64,000 nucleotides of DNA from Thermoflexus hugenholtzii JAD2 (GCA_945881915.1 CAMCVW010000001.1:62001-126000), one strand, 5' to 3'; shown: positions 17,355 to 27,680, counted from the stretch's first letter. Notes: generated from the sequence alone by a model not told the origin. Translations and numbers: made by a program.

Positions 17355-18638
17355 TTAACCGATTGCTGCGAGTGCCTGGTCGATGTCTGCGAGGATATCG
17401 CTGATAGTCTCGAGCCCGATGGACAAACGAATGAAGTCTTCGGTCACACCAGTCAGGGTTAACTCGTCTGTGGTCAATTGGCTATGCGTGGTCGATGCGG
17501 GATGAATCGCCAGACTCCGTGCATCACCGATGTTTGCAACATGCGAAAAGAGCTTCAGGTTATTGATGAAGGCAGTCCCAGCAGTCCGCCCACCTTCGAC
17601 CCCAAATCCTAAAATACCGCTTTGGCCTTTGGGCATGTACTTCTGCGCGAGGGCGTAGCTTGGGTGGTCTGCTAAGCCGGGGTACCGCACCCACGATACC
17701 TTTGGATGGTTTTTGAGATGTGTTGCAACCGCCAATGCGTTACTACTGTGTCGCTCCATCCGCAAACCGAGCGTCTCGATACCTTGAAGCAGCAGGAATG
17801 CATTGAACGGACTCAAACACGCGCCCATGTCACGCAGACCTTGCACGCGAGCCTTGAGAATGTATGCTGGCGCACCGAGGGTGTGATAGACAAGCCCGTG
17901 ATAGGATGCATCGGGCTGTGTCATTTCGGGGAATCGCGGCGAGTTCCAATTGAATTTGCCGCTATCAACAATCACACCGCCGATAGAAGTGCCATGGCCA
18001 CCCATATATTTGGTCACCGAATGGACAATCAGGTCTGCACCCCATTCGAATGGTCGGCACAAGAAGGGTGTTGCGGTCGTCGCATCAACCATTACCGGCA
18101 CACCATATTCGTGTGCTATGGCAGCGATTTTTTCGAGATCGACGATGTCGAGACGTGGATTTCCAACCATCTCGAGATAGATCAACTTGGTGCGGTCATT
18201 GATTGCCGCTCGGAATCCTTCGTGATTGCGCGCATCAACAAAGGTCGTATTGATGCCCATTTTGGGGAGCGTGTGACGAAAGAGATTATACGTACCACCA
18301 TACAAATCGCCTGAAGAAATGATATTATCGCCAGCGCTGGCGATATTGAGTACACCCAATGTCTGCGCTGCCTGGCCTGATGCCAATGCGAGTGCGCCGA
18401 CTCCACCTTCGAGGGCTGCGATGCGTTGTTCGAGCACATCAGTGGTTGGATTCATCAGTCTGGTGTAGATGTTGCCGAATTCTTGCAATGCGAACAAACG
18501 TGCCGCGTGGTCTGTGTCTTGGAATTGGTATGACGTCGTCTGGTAAATAGGAACCGCGCGGGCACCAGTGGTTGGATCTGCAGTTTGACCAGCGTGGAGG
18601 GCCTTCGTCTCGAAACCGTGCAAATGTGTGTCACTCAT
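17355..18638 (-). CDS. metY: O-acetylhomoserine sulfhydrylase / aminocarboxypropyltransferase
   Basis: 427 residues, PLP-dependent Cys/Met-metabolism family, long subgroup. It replaces the acetyl group of O-acetylhomoserine with sulfide to give homocysteine. The start at ATG 18638 follows GGAG; the longer frame runs through the riboswitch and is rejected. The N-terminal [10 protein letters not shown], the YTRLMNPT cofactor/substrate segment and the PLP lysine in [12 protein letters not shown] are all present. The adjacent metX supplies its substrate. Control is by the SAM-I riboswitch and attenuator upstream. Confidence 0.93.
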   Translation of the reverse strand: MSDTHLHGFETKALHAGQTADPTTGARAVPIYQTTSYQFQDTDHAARLFALQEFGNIYTRLMNPTTDVLEQRIAALEGGVGALALASGQAAQTLGVLNIASAGDNIISSGDLYGGTYNLFRHTLPKMGINTTFVDARNHEGFRAAINDRTKLIYLEMVGNPRLDIVDLEKIAAIAHEYGVPVMVDATTATPFLCRPFEWGADLIVHSVTKYMGGHGTSIGGVIVDSGKFNWNSPRFPEMTQPDASYHGLVYHTLGAPAYILKARVQGLRDMGACLSPFNAFLLLQGIETLGLRMERHSSNALAVATHLKNHPKVSWVRYPGLADHPSYALAQKYMPKGQSGILGFGVEGGRTAGTAFINNLKLFSHVANIGDARSLAIHPASTTHSQLTTDELTLTGVTEDFIRLSIGLETISDILADIDQALAAIG

Positions 18639-18655
18639 GATGTGTACTCCATAAC

Positions 18656-18689
18656 AAAAAAACACCCTTGTCGGATGACAAGAGCGGTG
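18656..18689 (-). terminator. Intrinsic terminator of the SAM riboswitch
   Basis: The minus strand has CACC...CTTGTC, a 4-base loop, then GACAAGGGTG and seven T residues (18662-18656), 17 bases before metY. It lies just downstream of the SAM-I aptamer, as expected for an expression platform that stops transcription when SAM is bound. Confidence 0.8.
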
Positions 18690-18740
18690 TACGTGAGTAC
18701 AGATGTCTACCGTGCACAGGTAGGCAGCACGCGCATCGCT

Positions 18741-18873
18741 CTCATCGTCCAGATATTCTGCCGGATTTGGCACCGATCAAATCTCGTGGTTTTCACTTCA
18801 TCGTGAACATGCACACACGTGATTCTGGTTGCCGAGGCTTCGTAGGGCCGGTCCCTCCACCTCTCTGGATAAG
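18741..18873 (-). promoter_or_regulatory. SAM-I (S-box) riboswitch aptamer
   Basis: The minus-strand leader of metY carries the S-box core in order. CTTATC forms the 5' strand of P1, followed by AGAGAGGTGGAGGGA, GGCCC and CGGCAACC, then GGTGCCAAATCC near P3, and GATGAG (18746-18741) closing P1 with CTTATC. Binding of S-adenosylmethionine should stabilise P1 and allow the downstream terminator hairpin, shutting off metY-metX. The match to the family consensus is strong by eye; a covariance search was not possible here. Confidence 0.92.
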
Positions 18874-18900
18874 AATGTACGCTATTCACTTTTCACCAAA

Positions 18901-18929
18901 ATTATACCGTCCACGTTCGTGATTGTCAA
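18901..18929 (-). promoter_or_regulatory. Consensus sigma-70 promoter for metY-metX
   Basis: The minus strand reads TTGACA (18929-18924), a 17-base spacer and TATAAT (18906-18901): both hexamers and the spacing are exactly consensus. Transcription should start near 18894, about 20 bases before the SAM aptamer. Such a strong promoter fits control by attenuation rather than at initiation. Confidence 0.88.
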
Positions 18930-18961
18930 CCGTGGTAGAATTCCATATCGTGAGGTCACCA

Positions 18962-21900
18962 ATGCAAAATACCACGTCCGAATCTGATCGCCACTTACGG
19001 CAACGCCTCAGCAATTATGCCCCTTGGGGTGTGGTCCATCTGTCATCTGATTTCGTGGTCACTGGCGTGAATCGGTGGGTGCTCGACAACTACACACTAA
19101 CCGAAACCCAGATACTCGACCTTCCGGTTGGATCGCTCTTTGTATCATCGGTATTTGACATTCGCCAGCTCCTGATACAGGTCATTCCCACAAATGACTT
19201 CGTCACGAAACCAGTAGAATTTACTATTGGCAGGACCCAGAAAACGTTTGAACTGTTGATACGCAAGAGCAGTGACACGAGTACGTACAGCATCACTTTT
19301 GCGGAGTACGCAGCCAAAGCTACAGAACAATCACTGATAGCTGCACTGCAAAACTTCATTGCAGACATGAGCAAACATCAGTCTCTGGAAGATGTCAACA
19401 GTTCACTCCAAGACCATTTTCGACCACTAAATATTGGATTTTTCTGTGCATTAACACAGGAACCACATAGTGTTTCTCGCCAACTCAAAGAGACGCGTGA
19501 CGTTGAACCGTTCGACTTTCTGGGAGTCTGGGTGTTCGGACGCAAGATTCCACTCAGCATGATTGCCGACGCACACACCGTCTCCCGGTTTTTTGGTGTT
19601 ACACACGTCGATACAGTGATGATCAATACACGCGAATTTTTCGAATCACTCTTCGATCCCAACACATCATGTATTCTTGCTCAGCGATTTTCTATGGCCG
19701 GGCTCAATAGAATTCTCACGATTACCCTCAATTCTGGTGAACACAAAATCGGAATTTTGTCTCTGATGGGACCGTTCGTCGACCATGAGACGCTCCGACA
19801 TCTGCACACCTACGCGCATTTCATTCAGGGAATTTTTTCACAGCTCCATCAACGATTGGTCCTCGAAACACAGGTTATCCGTCTGCAAAAACTCAACAGT
19901 CACATTAGTCGTCTCTCAGAGGTAACACATCTCGACGGTTTATTTGCATATATCGCGAATGCTACTAGCGATATCTTCGATGCCTCGCACACGTTTGTTC
20001 TTCATCGTGATATCGCTGACGACACGGCGACCATTGTCGCGAGTGTCGGGGCAATCACGCCACCCACCCTCAACTATGCTTGGAATATGCTTTCAAACCA
20101 TGCAGACAGGGATGATACCCTCGCCACGACAAGCGATCCTTTTCTCAACTATATCAAAGACAAACAGCCCATCACCGTAGCAATTACGCTCCCACTGTCA
20201 CACAATGGACGATGTTTTGCCGTGGTGTATATTGCAAATATCCATGCAGAGCTGCTTTCACAAAGCGATATCATCTATGCTCAACAATTTGGGGAATACG
20301 TCGCCGCATACCACGCACGCCTGCTATTGACAGAATCGCTCGATCGCTCCGAGAAGCGCTATCGATTTCTCCTCAATGAGTCAAGCAACCCGGTATTTGT
20401 GGTGAATCAATATGACCAAATACTCCACATGAACCATGCTGGCAGACAAATGGTGGGCATAGACGATGAAGTTGAAATCCTCCTTAGCGATGTTTTGACG
20501 CATGAAAGTGCACTCACGTGGAATGACGAACGCGCACGGTTATTGGGACGATTGGTTGATAAGTTGTTTTGGAAAGGTGAAGTACTCAACGTCATTCGCC
20601 ACACGAAAACACCCTTTGAAGCGGAAGTGATTTGCGTCCAACACAGCGCAGTGCACATCGAGTTTTTGATAACTATTCATGATATTACCGACAGAATCAA
20701 AGCAGAACAGCAGCATAGACTGCGCGAAAACGAACTCGACTTATTCCAACACATCACATCCGTTGTGAACAGTTCTTTGAATCTCGATGAGCTCCTCGAA
20801 CGGTCACTCGACATCTTCGAAGAAGTGAATTTTGGGAGCATGTATGGGATTTTACTGCTCGATGAACAGCAGACACCGTATCTTGCTGCCCATCGCCATG
20901 TTCCCGAATTACTGATGGAACGTTTGCTCCATGATCCAATAACCCTTCGCGGTGGGATGGATTTAGTGTTGAGTGGGACGGAACAAAGCGATTACACGAA
21001 CGTCGTTCCCGTCAAAAGCATTGTGAAAAATGAAATCATTGCAGAGTTAGGAAACCTGATTGGCGCAAAAATCTCGGTCGATGACAAGACCATTGGTGCA
21101 ATTCTGTCTTCTCGACCATTCTTAACGGCACCGGACTTCACCCCACGTGACATGCAGATATTACATGCAATTGCCAATCAGCTTGCGCGTAGCATCACCA
21201 ATGCACGCTTGCACCATTCGCTGCAACAAGCTGCAGACCGAAATAGTATGTTGTATACCGATGCCGAAAAAATTCGAACGCATCTATCATCTGTCATCGA
21301 GAGTTCCCCAGATGCCCTGGTGTTGCTCCAACGAGATACGTGGTCTATGCGTGTGCTCAACGAAGACCCATTCGTCGCGTGGGGGTATGTCCATGGATCA
21401 CTCCAGCAAAAACCGCTGCAAACCATCTGCAGTCCCGAACAAATACCCGTCATGAATGAGCACCTAGTACGTATCCGTAATCAGCCGTCATACAGTTTTG
21501 AATGTATGTTGCTCCGAGCAAATGGCACAGACTTCACTGCATTGATATCGGCAAACATGGTCAACGCGGATGAAGTGCTGTTGAGCATTCGCGATATCAC
21601 TCCGATGCGTCTGCTCGAAAATCGCATCAAGCAACGCGAAAAGCTCGCCCTCCTCGGTCAGATGATTGCCACCGTCGCCCACGAACTCAATAATCCGATA
21701 GCAGTCATCCGCGGTATAGCACAACTGCAGCTCATGCAAGCGCACTCACCCGACATCCAGCATGACCTCGAAGTCATAGAACGAACATCGCAACGAGCAG
21801 GTCGCATCGTCCAACAATTGCGAATGCTTGGACAGCCACAGAAAATTGCATTCGTCGAAGTTGACCTCAAGGAACTCATCGAGCACATTGTGATGCAAAG

Positions 21901-22636
21901 CCGAATAGGATTAGAGCAGGCTAACATCGAATATCGTTTTATGGATACAGCCTGCACCGACGCACGGGTATTCGGAGACACAGCACAACTCGAGCAGGTT
22001 CTCGTTAACCTCATCGATAATGCAATACGCGCGATGCAAGATGTCGAAGGCCCACGTCTACTCATCTTCAAACTCCAAGCTTCCGCACATGACATCGAAT
22101 TGATTGTTGAAGACACGGGTTTAGGTGTTGATGCAGATGCGCGGACGCGATTATTCGAGCCATTTTTCTCTACCCGCCAGGTGGGCGAAGGAATGGGACT
22201 CGGACTAGCAATCGTGCAGACAATTGTGACGCAACACCACGGCGCCATTCACCACGAAAACCGGCTGAGCGGCGGCTCCCGTTTTGTCATCACGCTCCCT
22301 ATGTTGAGTGCACCACGACTCACCATTGCAAAGCAAACTGTCGCGTCAGAAACGTACCTCACCATCATCGAGTTACTTCACGAGATACTTCGCATTCCGA
22401 TTATCGAGGTCGATTCACCGAGAGTCCCTGCAGACATGCTGGTAATTGATGCAGCGCTCCTCAATTCGTACCCCTCTGAAGTCCTCGCACATCGTATGCT
22501 CTGTATCATCAGCCCACGCGACGTGATGGTTCCTATCTATGCAGATGCAACCGTGGTTGTCTGTACAGACCAAATGGACGCAACCTTAATCCGTCAACAA
22601 TTGCAGACGCTCGTCGCAGAGCTCATCATTGTATAG
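18962..22636 (+). CDS. Multi-PAS/GAF sensor histidine kinase
   Basis: 1224 residues from ATG 18962 (GAGG six bases upstream). A TTG at 18923 would start inside the opposing promoter and is rejected. Order read from sequence: PAS-like (~20-110), two GAF-like regions (~130-460), PAS (~475-590), GAF (~610-770), PAS (~780-890), HisKA with the phospho-acceptor His907 in VAHELNNP, and HATPase (~1000-1125) with N box LVNLIDNAIRAM, G1 VEDTGLGV, F box FEPFFST and G2 GMGLGLAIV. The last ~95 residues look like a degenerate receiver. No membrane segment is evident, so it is probably cytoplasmic. No response regulator is adjacent. The ligand is unknown. Confidence 0.88.
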   Translation: MQNTTSESDRHLRQRLSNYAPWGVVHLSSDFVVTGVNRWVLDNYTLTETQILDLPVGSLFVSSVFDIRQLLIQVIPTNDFVTKPVEFTIGRTQKTFELLIRKSSDTSTYSITFAEYAAKATEQSLIAALQNFIADMSKHQSLEDVNSSLQDHFRPLNIGFFCALTQEPHSVSRQLKETRDVEPFDFLGVWVFGRKIPLSMIADAHTVSRFFGVTHVDTVMINTREFFESLFDPNTSCILAQRFSMAGLNRILTITLNSGEHKIGILSLMGPFVDHETLRHLHTYAHFIQGIFSQLHQRLVLETQVIRLQKLNSHISRLSEVTHLDGLFAYIANATSDIFDASHTFVLHRDIADDTATIVASVGAITPPTLNYAWNMLSNHADRDDTLATTSDPFLNYIKDKQPITVAITLPLSHNGRCFAVVYIANIHAELLSQSDIIYAQQFGEYVAAYHARLLLTESLDRSEKRYRFLLNESSNPVFVVNQYDQILHMNHAGRQMVGIDDEVEILLSDVLTHESALTWNDERARLLGRLVDKLFWKGEVLNVIRHTKTPFEAEVICVQHSAVHIEFLITIHDITDRIKAEQQHRLRENELDLFQHITSVVNSSLNLDELLERSLDIFEEVNFGSMYGILLLDEQQTPYLAAHRHVPELLMERLLHDPITLRGGMDLVLSGTEQSDYTNVVPVKSIVKNEIIAELGNLIGAKISVDDKTIGAILSSRPFLTAPDFTPRDMQILHAIANQLARSITNARLHHSLQQAADRNSMLYTDAEKIRTHLSSVIESSPDALVLLQRDTWSMRVLNEDPFVAWGYVHGSLQQKPLQTICSPEQIPVMNEHLVRIRNQPSYSFECMLLRANGTDFTALISANMVNADEVLLSIRDITPMRLLENRIKQREKLALLGQMIATVAHELNNPIAVIRGIAQLQLMQAHSPDIQHDLEVIERTSQRAGRIVQQLRMLGQPQKIAFVEVDLKELIEHIVMQSRIGLEQANIEYRFMDTACTDARVFGDTAQLEQVLVNLIDNAIRAMQDVEGPRLLIFKLQASAHDIELIVEDTGLGVDADARTRLFEPFFSTRQVGEGMGLGLAIVQTIVTQHHGAIHHENRLSGGSRFVITLPMLSAPRLTIAKQTVASETYLTIIELLHEILRIPIIEVDSPRVPADMLVIDAALLNSYPSEVLAHRMLCIISPRDVMVPIYADATVVVCTDQMDATLIRQQLQTLVAELIIV

Positions 22637-22651
22637 TTCATAGAGGAACAC

Positions 22652-24199
22652 ATGCACATCAGCCTCCAAGAGACCGCCACAATTCACTTGCACGCCTCGG
22701 ACAATGTCGTCATCGCCATGGTCCCGCTCGCCGCCAATCGTGTCATCGACGCAGCGAGCAGAAAGATTACGCTGCGCCAGATGATTAGTGCAGGCCACAA
22801 AATCGCCATCGATGCAGTCCCCATCGGTGGAGCAGTGCTGCGCTACGGCCAAATCATCGGTTTCGCAACGGCTGCAATTGAAGCCGGCGACCATGTTCAC
22901 ACGCACAACTTGCATGTCGGTTCGATGCAACTCGACTACGCGGTCGGCAGCGCAATAGAAAACGTTGCACCCATCGAGAATGCTACTGCTCGTACTTTTC
23001 TGGGGTATCAGCGCCCCGACGGAAGCGTCGGTACACGCAACACCGTTGCAGTCATTGGCACCGTCAACTGCTCATCACACACACTCAAAAAAATCGTCGA
23101 ACGCGCAAAACGAGAACTCCTTCCCCAGTACCCAAATGTAACCGACATCATCGCGCTGGGTCACAAACACGGCTGTGCAACGCGAGACGGGAGTCCGGAG
23201 TTGGGCATGCTCCAGCGTACTTTGGCAGGGTTTGCCCACAATCCGAATGTGGCTGGGTATATGTTTGTGGGGCTCGGTTGTGAAACGAACCAATTCGAAG
23301 CTCTCTTTCTCGCTCATCGCACACGCTTTGGCGCTATGGCGTTACCGACGTACTTGGCAGTCCAAGACGAGGGTGGCGTCGCCAATACCATCAATGCGGG
23401 AATTTCGGCACTCGTACCCATTTTGGAACATGCAAATACGTACACACGTATTGCTGCTCCCATCAGCGCGCTTTCGCTAGCGCTCCAATGTGGTGGGAGT
23501 GATGGATTCAGCGGCATTAGTGCCAATCCAGCCCTCGGCTATGCGGTCGATCTCTTGGTTCGCCACGGCGGGACGGCAGTCCTCAGTGAGACCCCCGAGA
23601 TCTACGGGGCAGAACATCTCCTCACCCGCCGCGCAGTCTCACCCGCTGTTGCGGCCAAGCTCATTGAACGCATCCATTGGTGGGAGGAATACACCCTCCG
23701 TGAAGGTTTTGAAATTGATAACAATCCGAGTCACGGAAATAAGGCGGGCGGCCTCACCACCATCTACGAGAAATCTCTCGGGGCGGTCGCTAAAGGTGGC
23801 AGTATGCCACTCAAAGCAGTGTATGAATACGCCGAGCACATCACCGAAAAAGGGTTTGTTTACATGGACACCCCTGGGTACGACCCTGTCTCTGCGACGG
23901 GACAAGTCGCCGGTGGCTGTAATTTGTTAGCATTTACCACAGGCCGTGGCAGTGTATTCGGATTTAAACCTGTACCGAGCATAAAAATTGCCACCAATTC
24001 GACCACCTACGAACGTATGAAAAGCGACATGGACATCAATGCAGGTAGCATTGTAACCGGACACGAAACGATTGCTCAGGTCGGTCAACGTATTTTTGAT
24101 TTGCTCATTGCGGTGGCATCTGGCCAACACAGTTTGAGCGAGGCGCAGGACATCGGCGAAGAAGAATTCAATCCATGGATGCTCGGCGCAACGATGTAG
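22652..24199 (+). CDS. UxaA-family sugar-acid dehydratase (altronate/galactarate type)
   Basis: 515 residues, the full length of the fused form. The N-terminal ~95 residues are the SAF domain (with HTHNLHVG), and the rest is the UxaA/GarD catalytic domain, with GYQRPDGSVGTRN, HKHGCATRDG, GCETNQFE and GGSDGFSGISANPALG. Members dehydrate D-altronate or D-galactarate to 2-keto-3-deoxy acids in an Fe2+-dependent reaction. It begins 15 bases after the kinase gene, behind GAGG. The bi-directional hairpin at 24214 ends the transcript. The sugar-acid substrate is inferred only at family level; the dehydrogenase/isomerase cluster downstream makes a catabolic role plausible. Confidence 0.87.
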   Translation: MHISLQETATIHLHASDNVVIAMVPLAANRVIDAASRKITLRQMISAGHKIAIDAVPIGGAVLRYGQIIGFATAAIEAGDHVHTHNLHVGSMQLDYAVGSAIENVAPIENATARTFLGYQRPDGSVGTRNTVAVIGTVNCSSHTLKKIVERAKRELLPQYPNVTDIIALGHKHGCATRDGSPELGMLQRTLAGFAHNPNVAGYMFVGLGCETNQFEALFLAHRTRFGAMALPTYLAVQDEGGVANTINAGISALVPILEHANTYTRIAAPISALSLALQCGGSDGFSGISANPALGYAVDLLVRHGGTAVLSETPEIYGAEHLLTRRAVSPAVAAKLIERIHWWEEYTLREGFEIDNNPSHGNKAGGLTTIYEKSLGAVAKGGSMPLKAVYEYAEHITEKGFVYMDTPGYDPVSATGQVAGGCNLLAFTTGRGSVFGFKPVPSIKIATNSTTYERMKSDMDINAGSIVTGHETIAQVGQRIFDLLIAVASGQHSLSEAQDIGEEEFNPWMLGATM

Positions 24200-24213
24200 C
24201 TTCTGTCTTCACC

Positions 24214-24246
24214 ACGCGCCTCTCTCATCAACGTAGAGAGGCGCGT
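24214..24246. terminator. Bidirectional hairpin between convergent genes
   Basis: Arms ACGCGCCTCTCT and AGAGAGGCGCGT are perfect 12-base inverted repeats around a 9-base loop, a strong hairpin, with only a short T tract on the plus strand. It serves the UxaA-type gene and overlaps the last codons of the opposing membrane-protein gene. Confidence 0.7.
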
Positions 24247-24971
24247 TTGTGTGCTTCGGTCGCCAGAAACATGCCTGCTGCACAACACCATGGAACGGTA
24301 AACATATTCACAACGGGCACACTCACCATAGGCAATGCCACCACGACAAAACCAATGGCTTCTGGCAATACAAGCTTGAGTTCGGCTGCACGCTGACGAA
24401 AGGTTTGTCCCCTTCTGCTGTATGAAGCATCAGTGACATCCAAGCAGACGAAAATCATCGCAATGCCGATTGTCCAACCCACATCAACGACGACGCCTAC
24501 GACGGGCACGAGAGACAAAATCAAAGCGATAATTGCAAAACCAATATTCAATCCGATTTTTTTTATTTCATAGCCGATTGCAGCGGTCACGTCACCCCAC
24601 CAACTGCGACTCGGCAGATCTTGATTCGGTAATAAAGTATCACAGACGCGTTCGGCAATCGCCCCATAGAGCGGGCTTGCGATGACGGTCCCAAAGCGAA
24701 CCGCGGTATAGGTCACCAAAATGAACACGACGACATCAAGAAAACGCGCGAGCAACGCGACAAAGACCATTATGCCGGGCGAAGCATTCTGTGCGAGAGA
24801 ATCCACGATCCGCCGCGAAACTTCACCCGTCAGACCGTAGCGGAGCAGCAGGAATCCGAGTGAAACATTGACAATAATGGGGATAAACAGCATCCACCGT
24901 ATCCCTATCGAACCACAGAGTTTCCATGCGTGAGGGACATACTGCATCCCATTCCAAAATCGCTGCAACAT
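24228..24971 (-). CDS. EI24/CysZ-like membrane protein
   Basis: 247 residues with about five hydrophobic segments. The start YVPHAWKLCGSIGIRW, the ASPLYGAIAERV motif after the second helix pair, and a long re-entrant-like stretch match the EI24 domain family, which includes the bacterial sulfate transporter CysZ. CysZ function is possible but unproved. The nearby methionine genes are on another transcript several kilobases away. ATG 24971 follows GAGGA. Its 3' end runs into the hairpin shared with the UxaA-type gene. It is divergent from the VOC-led gene run. Confidence 0.75.
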   Translation of the reverse strand: MLQRFWNGMQYVPHAWKLCGSIGIRWMLFIPIIVNVSLGFLLLRYGLTGEVSRRIVDSLAQNASPGIMVFVALLARFLDVVVFILVTYTAVRFGTVIASPLYGAIAERVCDTLLPNQDLPSRSWWGDVTAAIGYEIKKIGLNIGFAIIALILSLVPVVGVVVDVGWTIGIAMIFVCLDVTDASYSRRGQTFRQRAAELKLVLPEAIGFVVVALPMVSVPVVNMFTVPWCCAAGMFLATEAHKRASLR

Positions 24972-25003
24972 TTATTCCTCGCTCGGCATTGCGGCTCAAA
25001 CAT

Positions 25004-25032
25004 TTGACCAAACTGAAGCGCTCCGCTACACT
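25004..25032 (+). promoter_or_regulatory. Promoter of the VOC-to-isomerase gene run
   Basis: TTGACC (25004-25009), a 17-base spacer and TACACT (25027-25032). It is well placed 60 bases upstream of the first gene of a co-oriented run. The -35 is near-consensus, the -10 is moderate. Confidence 0.6.
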
Positions 25033-25091
25033 AACGCCATCAACTCAGCGTAGCTACAACGCATTGTGGCGTTATCCAAAGGAGTATCCCT

Positions 25092-25463
25092 ATGGTACCG
25101 CATCTGCATCACGTCAGTGTGCCACGCCCGTATGGGTCCGAAAGTGCCGCTCAAGCGCGCTACTTCTACACTTCCCTCCTGGGTCTGCTCGAATTACCCG
25201 TTCCGCATACCATAACGGACAACGATTTGGTGTGGTTTGCCATTGGCGACAGTGAACTCCATCTCTTCGCTGAACAACCGCGGAGCGATACGTCTGGTCG
25301 CCATTTTTGTCTGCGTGTCGCCGACCAAGCGCCACTTCGTGTCGCATTGACCGCGGCAGGATTCCTCTGTGAAGACACAACCCCCATTCCAGGACGACCA
25401 CGGTTTTTTACCCGTGATCCGTTCGGCAATAGTATCGAAATCACTTCGCTCGATCCGCAATAA
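25092..25463 (+). CDS. VOC-family (glyoxalase/dioxygenase-like) protein
   Basis: 123 residues, with two beta-alpha-beta-beta-beta modules of the vicinal oxygen chelate fold. HHVSVPRP at the N-terminus supplies the usual first metal-site histidine; the central SELHLFAE and the C-terminal FTRDPFGNSIEIT with the closing glutamate are typical. Members act as glyoxalases, dioxygenases, epimerases or resistance proteins, and nothing here decides between them. AAAGGAG precedes the ATG. It is the first gene of the run, 21 bases before the dehydrogenase, so it may act on a pathway intermediate. Confidence 0.82.
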   Translation: MVPHLHHVSVPRPYGSESAAQARYFYTSLLGLLELPVPHTITDNDLVWFAIGDSELHLFAEQPRSDTSGRHFCLRVADQAPLRVALTAAGFLCEDTTPIPGRPRFFTRDPFGNSIEITSLDPQ

Positions 25464-25484
25464 CCACCATAAAGGAGCAGTTTC

Positions 25485-26645
25485 ATGAGTAAGAAAATGG
25501 GCGTCGGTCTGGTCGGCTACAAATTCATGGGCAAATCACATTCAAACGCATACCGACAGGTCAGTCACTTCTTCCCAGATTTGGCAATCGTCCCCGAGTT
25601 GACCGCCTTGTGTGGCCGTGATGAAGCAAATGTCAAGCAAGCAGCTCTGGACATGGGCTGGAACGGCTACGAAACCGATTGGAAGAAGCTCGTTACCCGC
25701 AAAGATATCGGTCTCATCGATGTCTCGACACCGGGTGATTCCCATGCCCCAATCGCCATTGCCGCAGCAGGCGAAGGAAAGCATGTGTTCTGCGAAAAAC
25801 CCCTCGCGAACACGCTCAAAGAAGCACGCGCAATGGCCGAAGCTGTCAAAAAGAATGGCGTAGTCGGCATGGTCAACTTCAATTACCGGCGCGTTCCGGC
25901 GGTACAACTCGCCAAGCGGCTCATCCAAGATGGCCGCATCGGCAAAATATACCACTGGCGCTCGGTCTATTTGCAGGACTGGATCATGGATCCCAACTTC
26001 CCGTTGGTGTGGCGCCTCCAAAAAGACATCGCCGGAGCAGGCACGCTCGGGGATCTGGGTGCGCACAGCATCGACCTGGCTCGTATGCTTGTGGGAGAAA
26101 TCACTGAAGTCACCGGCATGACCGAAACATTCATCAAAAAACGTCCACTCATGGCAGGGACGACTAGTGGACTTGGTGCCGCTGCATCCGCCGAAATGGG
26201 CGAAGTCACTGTGGATGATGCTGCCTTGTTCATGACGCGCTTCGATAATGGTGCCGTTGGCACCTTCGAGGCAACCCGTTTTGCAAATGGTCGTCGCAAC
26301 TATAATTCTTTTGAAATCAACGGGTCTAAAGGCAGTATTGTCTTCAACCTCGAACGAATGAATGAACTTCAGGTGCTGTTCAACGACGATGCAGCTGACG
26401 TCCAAGGATTCCGAACCATTTTGGTCACCGAAGGGGTACATCCGTATATGAGTTCCTGGTGGCCTGCAGGTCATATCATTGGCTGGGAACATACCTTTAC
26501 TCATGGGGTCTATGACCTGATGAATGGCATCGCCAAAAACGTATCCCCTGAACCAACTTTTGACGATGGTGTTCGATGCCAAGCCGTCCTCGACGCCATC
26601 GAAACATCCGCAAGCAGCAAAAAATGGGTCAATCCAGAATACTAA
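25485..26645 (+). CDS. Gfo/Idh/MocA-family NAD(P)-dependent oxidoreductase
   Basis: 386 residues. The N-terminal Rossmann domain starts [18 protein letters not shown], and the conserved FCEKPLA sits at the end of the nucleotide-binding part. The C-terminal alpha/beta domain binds the sugar, with [12 protein letters not shown] supplying the usual aspartate/histidine pair. Relatives oxidise or reduce sugars, inositols and sugar acids at a single carbon. AAAGGAG precedes the ATG. The next gene is a sugar isomerase 23 bases downstream, a pairing common in inositol and hexose catabolic operons. The specific sugar cannot be told. Confidence 0.9.
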   Translation: MSKKMGVGLVGYKFMGKSHSNAYRQVSHFFPDLAIVPELTALCGRDEANVKQAALDMGWNGYETDWKKLVTRKDIGLIDVSTPGDSHAPIAIAAAGEGKHVFCEKPLANTLKEARAMAEAVKKNGVVGMVNFNYRRVPAVQLAKRLIQDGRIGKIYHWRSVYLQDWIMDPNFPLVWRLQKDIAGAGTLGDLGAHSIDLARMLVGEITEVTGMTETFIKKRPLMAGTTSGLGAAASAEMGEVTVDDAALFMTRFDNGAVGTFEATRFANGRRNYNSFEINGSKGSIVFNLERMNELQVLFNDDAADVQGFRTILVTEGVHPYMSSWWPAGHIIGWEHTFTHGVYDLMNGIAKNVSPEPTFDDGVRCQAVLDAIETSASSKKWVNPEY

Positions 26646-26668
26646 GCGTTTATCTGAAAGGAACTACC

Positions 26669-27667
26669 ATGGCACGTCCTGTCACGCTCTTTACCGGTCA
26701 ATGGGCCGATATGCCATTGGCCGAACTGGTCGTCAAAGCAAAAGCCTTTGGCTATGATGGCCTCGAACTTGCCTGCTGGGGAGATCACTTCGAAGTAGGC
26801 AAAGCCCTCTCGGACCCCAACTACATCCCAGCCAAAAAGGCACTTCTCGAAAAACACGGCCTCAAGTGCTATGCCATCAGCAATCACTTGGTCGGCCAGG
26901 CAGTCTGCGATAACATCGATGAACGTCACAAGGCGATTGTTCCGCCGCACGTGTGGGGCGACGGTAATCCCGAGGGAGTCCGCCAGCGTGCTGCCAAAGA
27001 AATGATGGACACCGCCCGTGCTGCAGCAAAATTCGGCGTCAAAGTCGTCAATGGCTTCACCGGCTCATCCATCTGGCACCTCATTTATTCATTCCCACCC
27101 AACACGCCAGCTATGATCGACGGCGGCTATGCTGACTTCGCCAAACGCTGGAACCCCATCATCGACGTGTTCGATGAAGTCGGGGTCAAATTTGCCCTCG
27201 AAGTGCACCCCACCGAGATTGCCTATGACATCTACACCACCGAACTCGCGCTCAAGGCAATCGGTAATCGCCCTGGCTTCGGCATTAACTTCGACCCGAG
27301 CCACCTCTATCATCAGTTCATCGACTCCGTTGCGTTTGTCGAACGCTTCGCCGACCGCATCTACCATGTGCACGTGAAGGAAAGCTTCCGCAATCTGAAC
27401 GGTCAGACAAGCATCTTGGCATCCCACATCAACTTTGGCGATTCACGGCGCGGCTGGGACTTCATTTCGCCCGGTCGTGGCGAAATGGCGTGGGGACCAA
27501 TTTTCCGTGCACTCAATCGCATCAACTACGCGGGACCTTTATCTGTCGAATGGGAAGACATGAGCATGGACCGCGAGTATGGCGCCACCGATGCCTGTGC
27601 ATTCGTCCGTCGTAATGATTACACGCCATCGAATGTCCAATTCGATGCAGCATTTTCACGCGATTAA
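26669..27667 (+). CDS. TIM-barrel sugar phosphate isomerase/epimerase
   Basis: 332 residues from ATG 26669 (GAAAGGA upstream), xylose-isomerase-like TIM-barrel (AP_endonuc_2) family. Candidate metal ligands lie in [31 protein letters not shown] and LSVEWED, in the normal order along the barrel. Relatives include IolE/IolI-type inosose dehydratases/isomerases and 3-keto-sugar epimerases. It follows the Gfo/Idh/MocA dehydrogenase and probably acts on its keto product. A strong terminator stands right after the gene. Reaction type is inferred from family and partner only. Confidence 0.88.
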   Translation: MARPVTLFTGQWADMPLAELVVKAKAFGYDGLELACWGDHFEVGKALSDPNYIPAKKALLEKHGLKCYAISNHLVGQAVCDNIDERHKAIVPPHVWGDGNPEGVRQRAAKEMMDTARAAAKFGVKVVNGFTGSSIWHLIYSFPPNTPAMIDGGYADFAKRWNPIIDVFDEVGVKFALEVHPTEIAYDIYTTELALKAIGNRPGFGINFDPSHLYHQFIDSVAFVERFADRIYHVHVKESFRNLNGQTSILASHINFGDSRRGWDFISPGRGEMAWGPIFRALNRINYAGPLSVEWEDMSMDREYGATDACAFVRRNDYTPSNVQFDAAFSRD

Positions 27668-27680
27668 TCCGCATGTTTGG

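Noticed and set aside
18923-18961. TTG start for the histidine kinase
   Set aside because: It lies within the opposing metY promoter and lacks a ribosome-binding site; ATG 18962 has GAGG at good spacing.
25542-26582. 346-codon minus-strand frame antisense to the Gfo/Idh/MocA gene
   Set aside because: The sense protein has complete family motifs; the antisense one has none.
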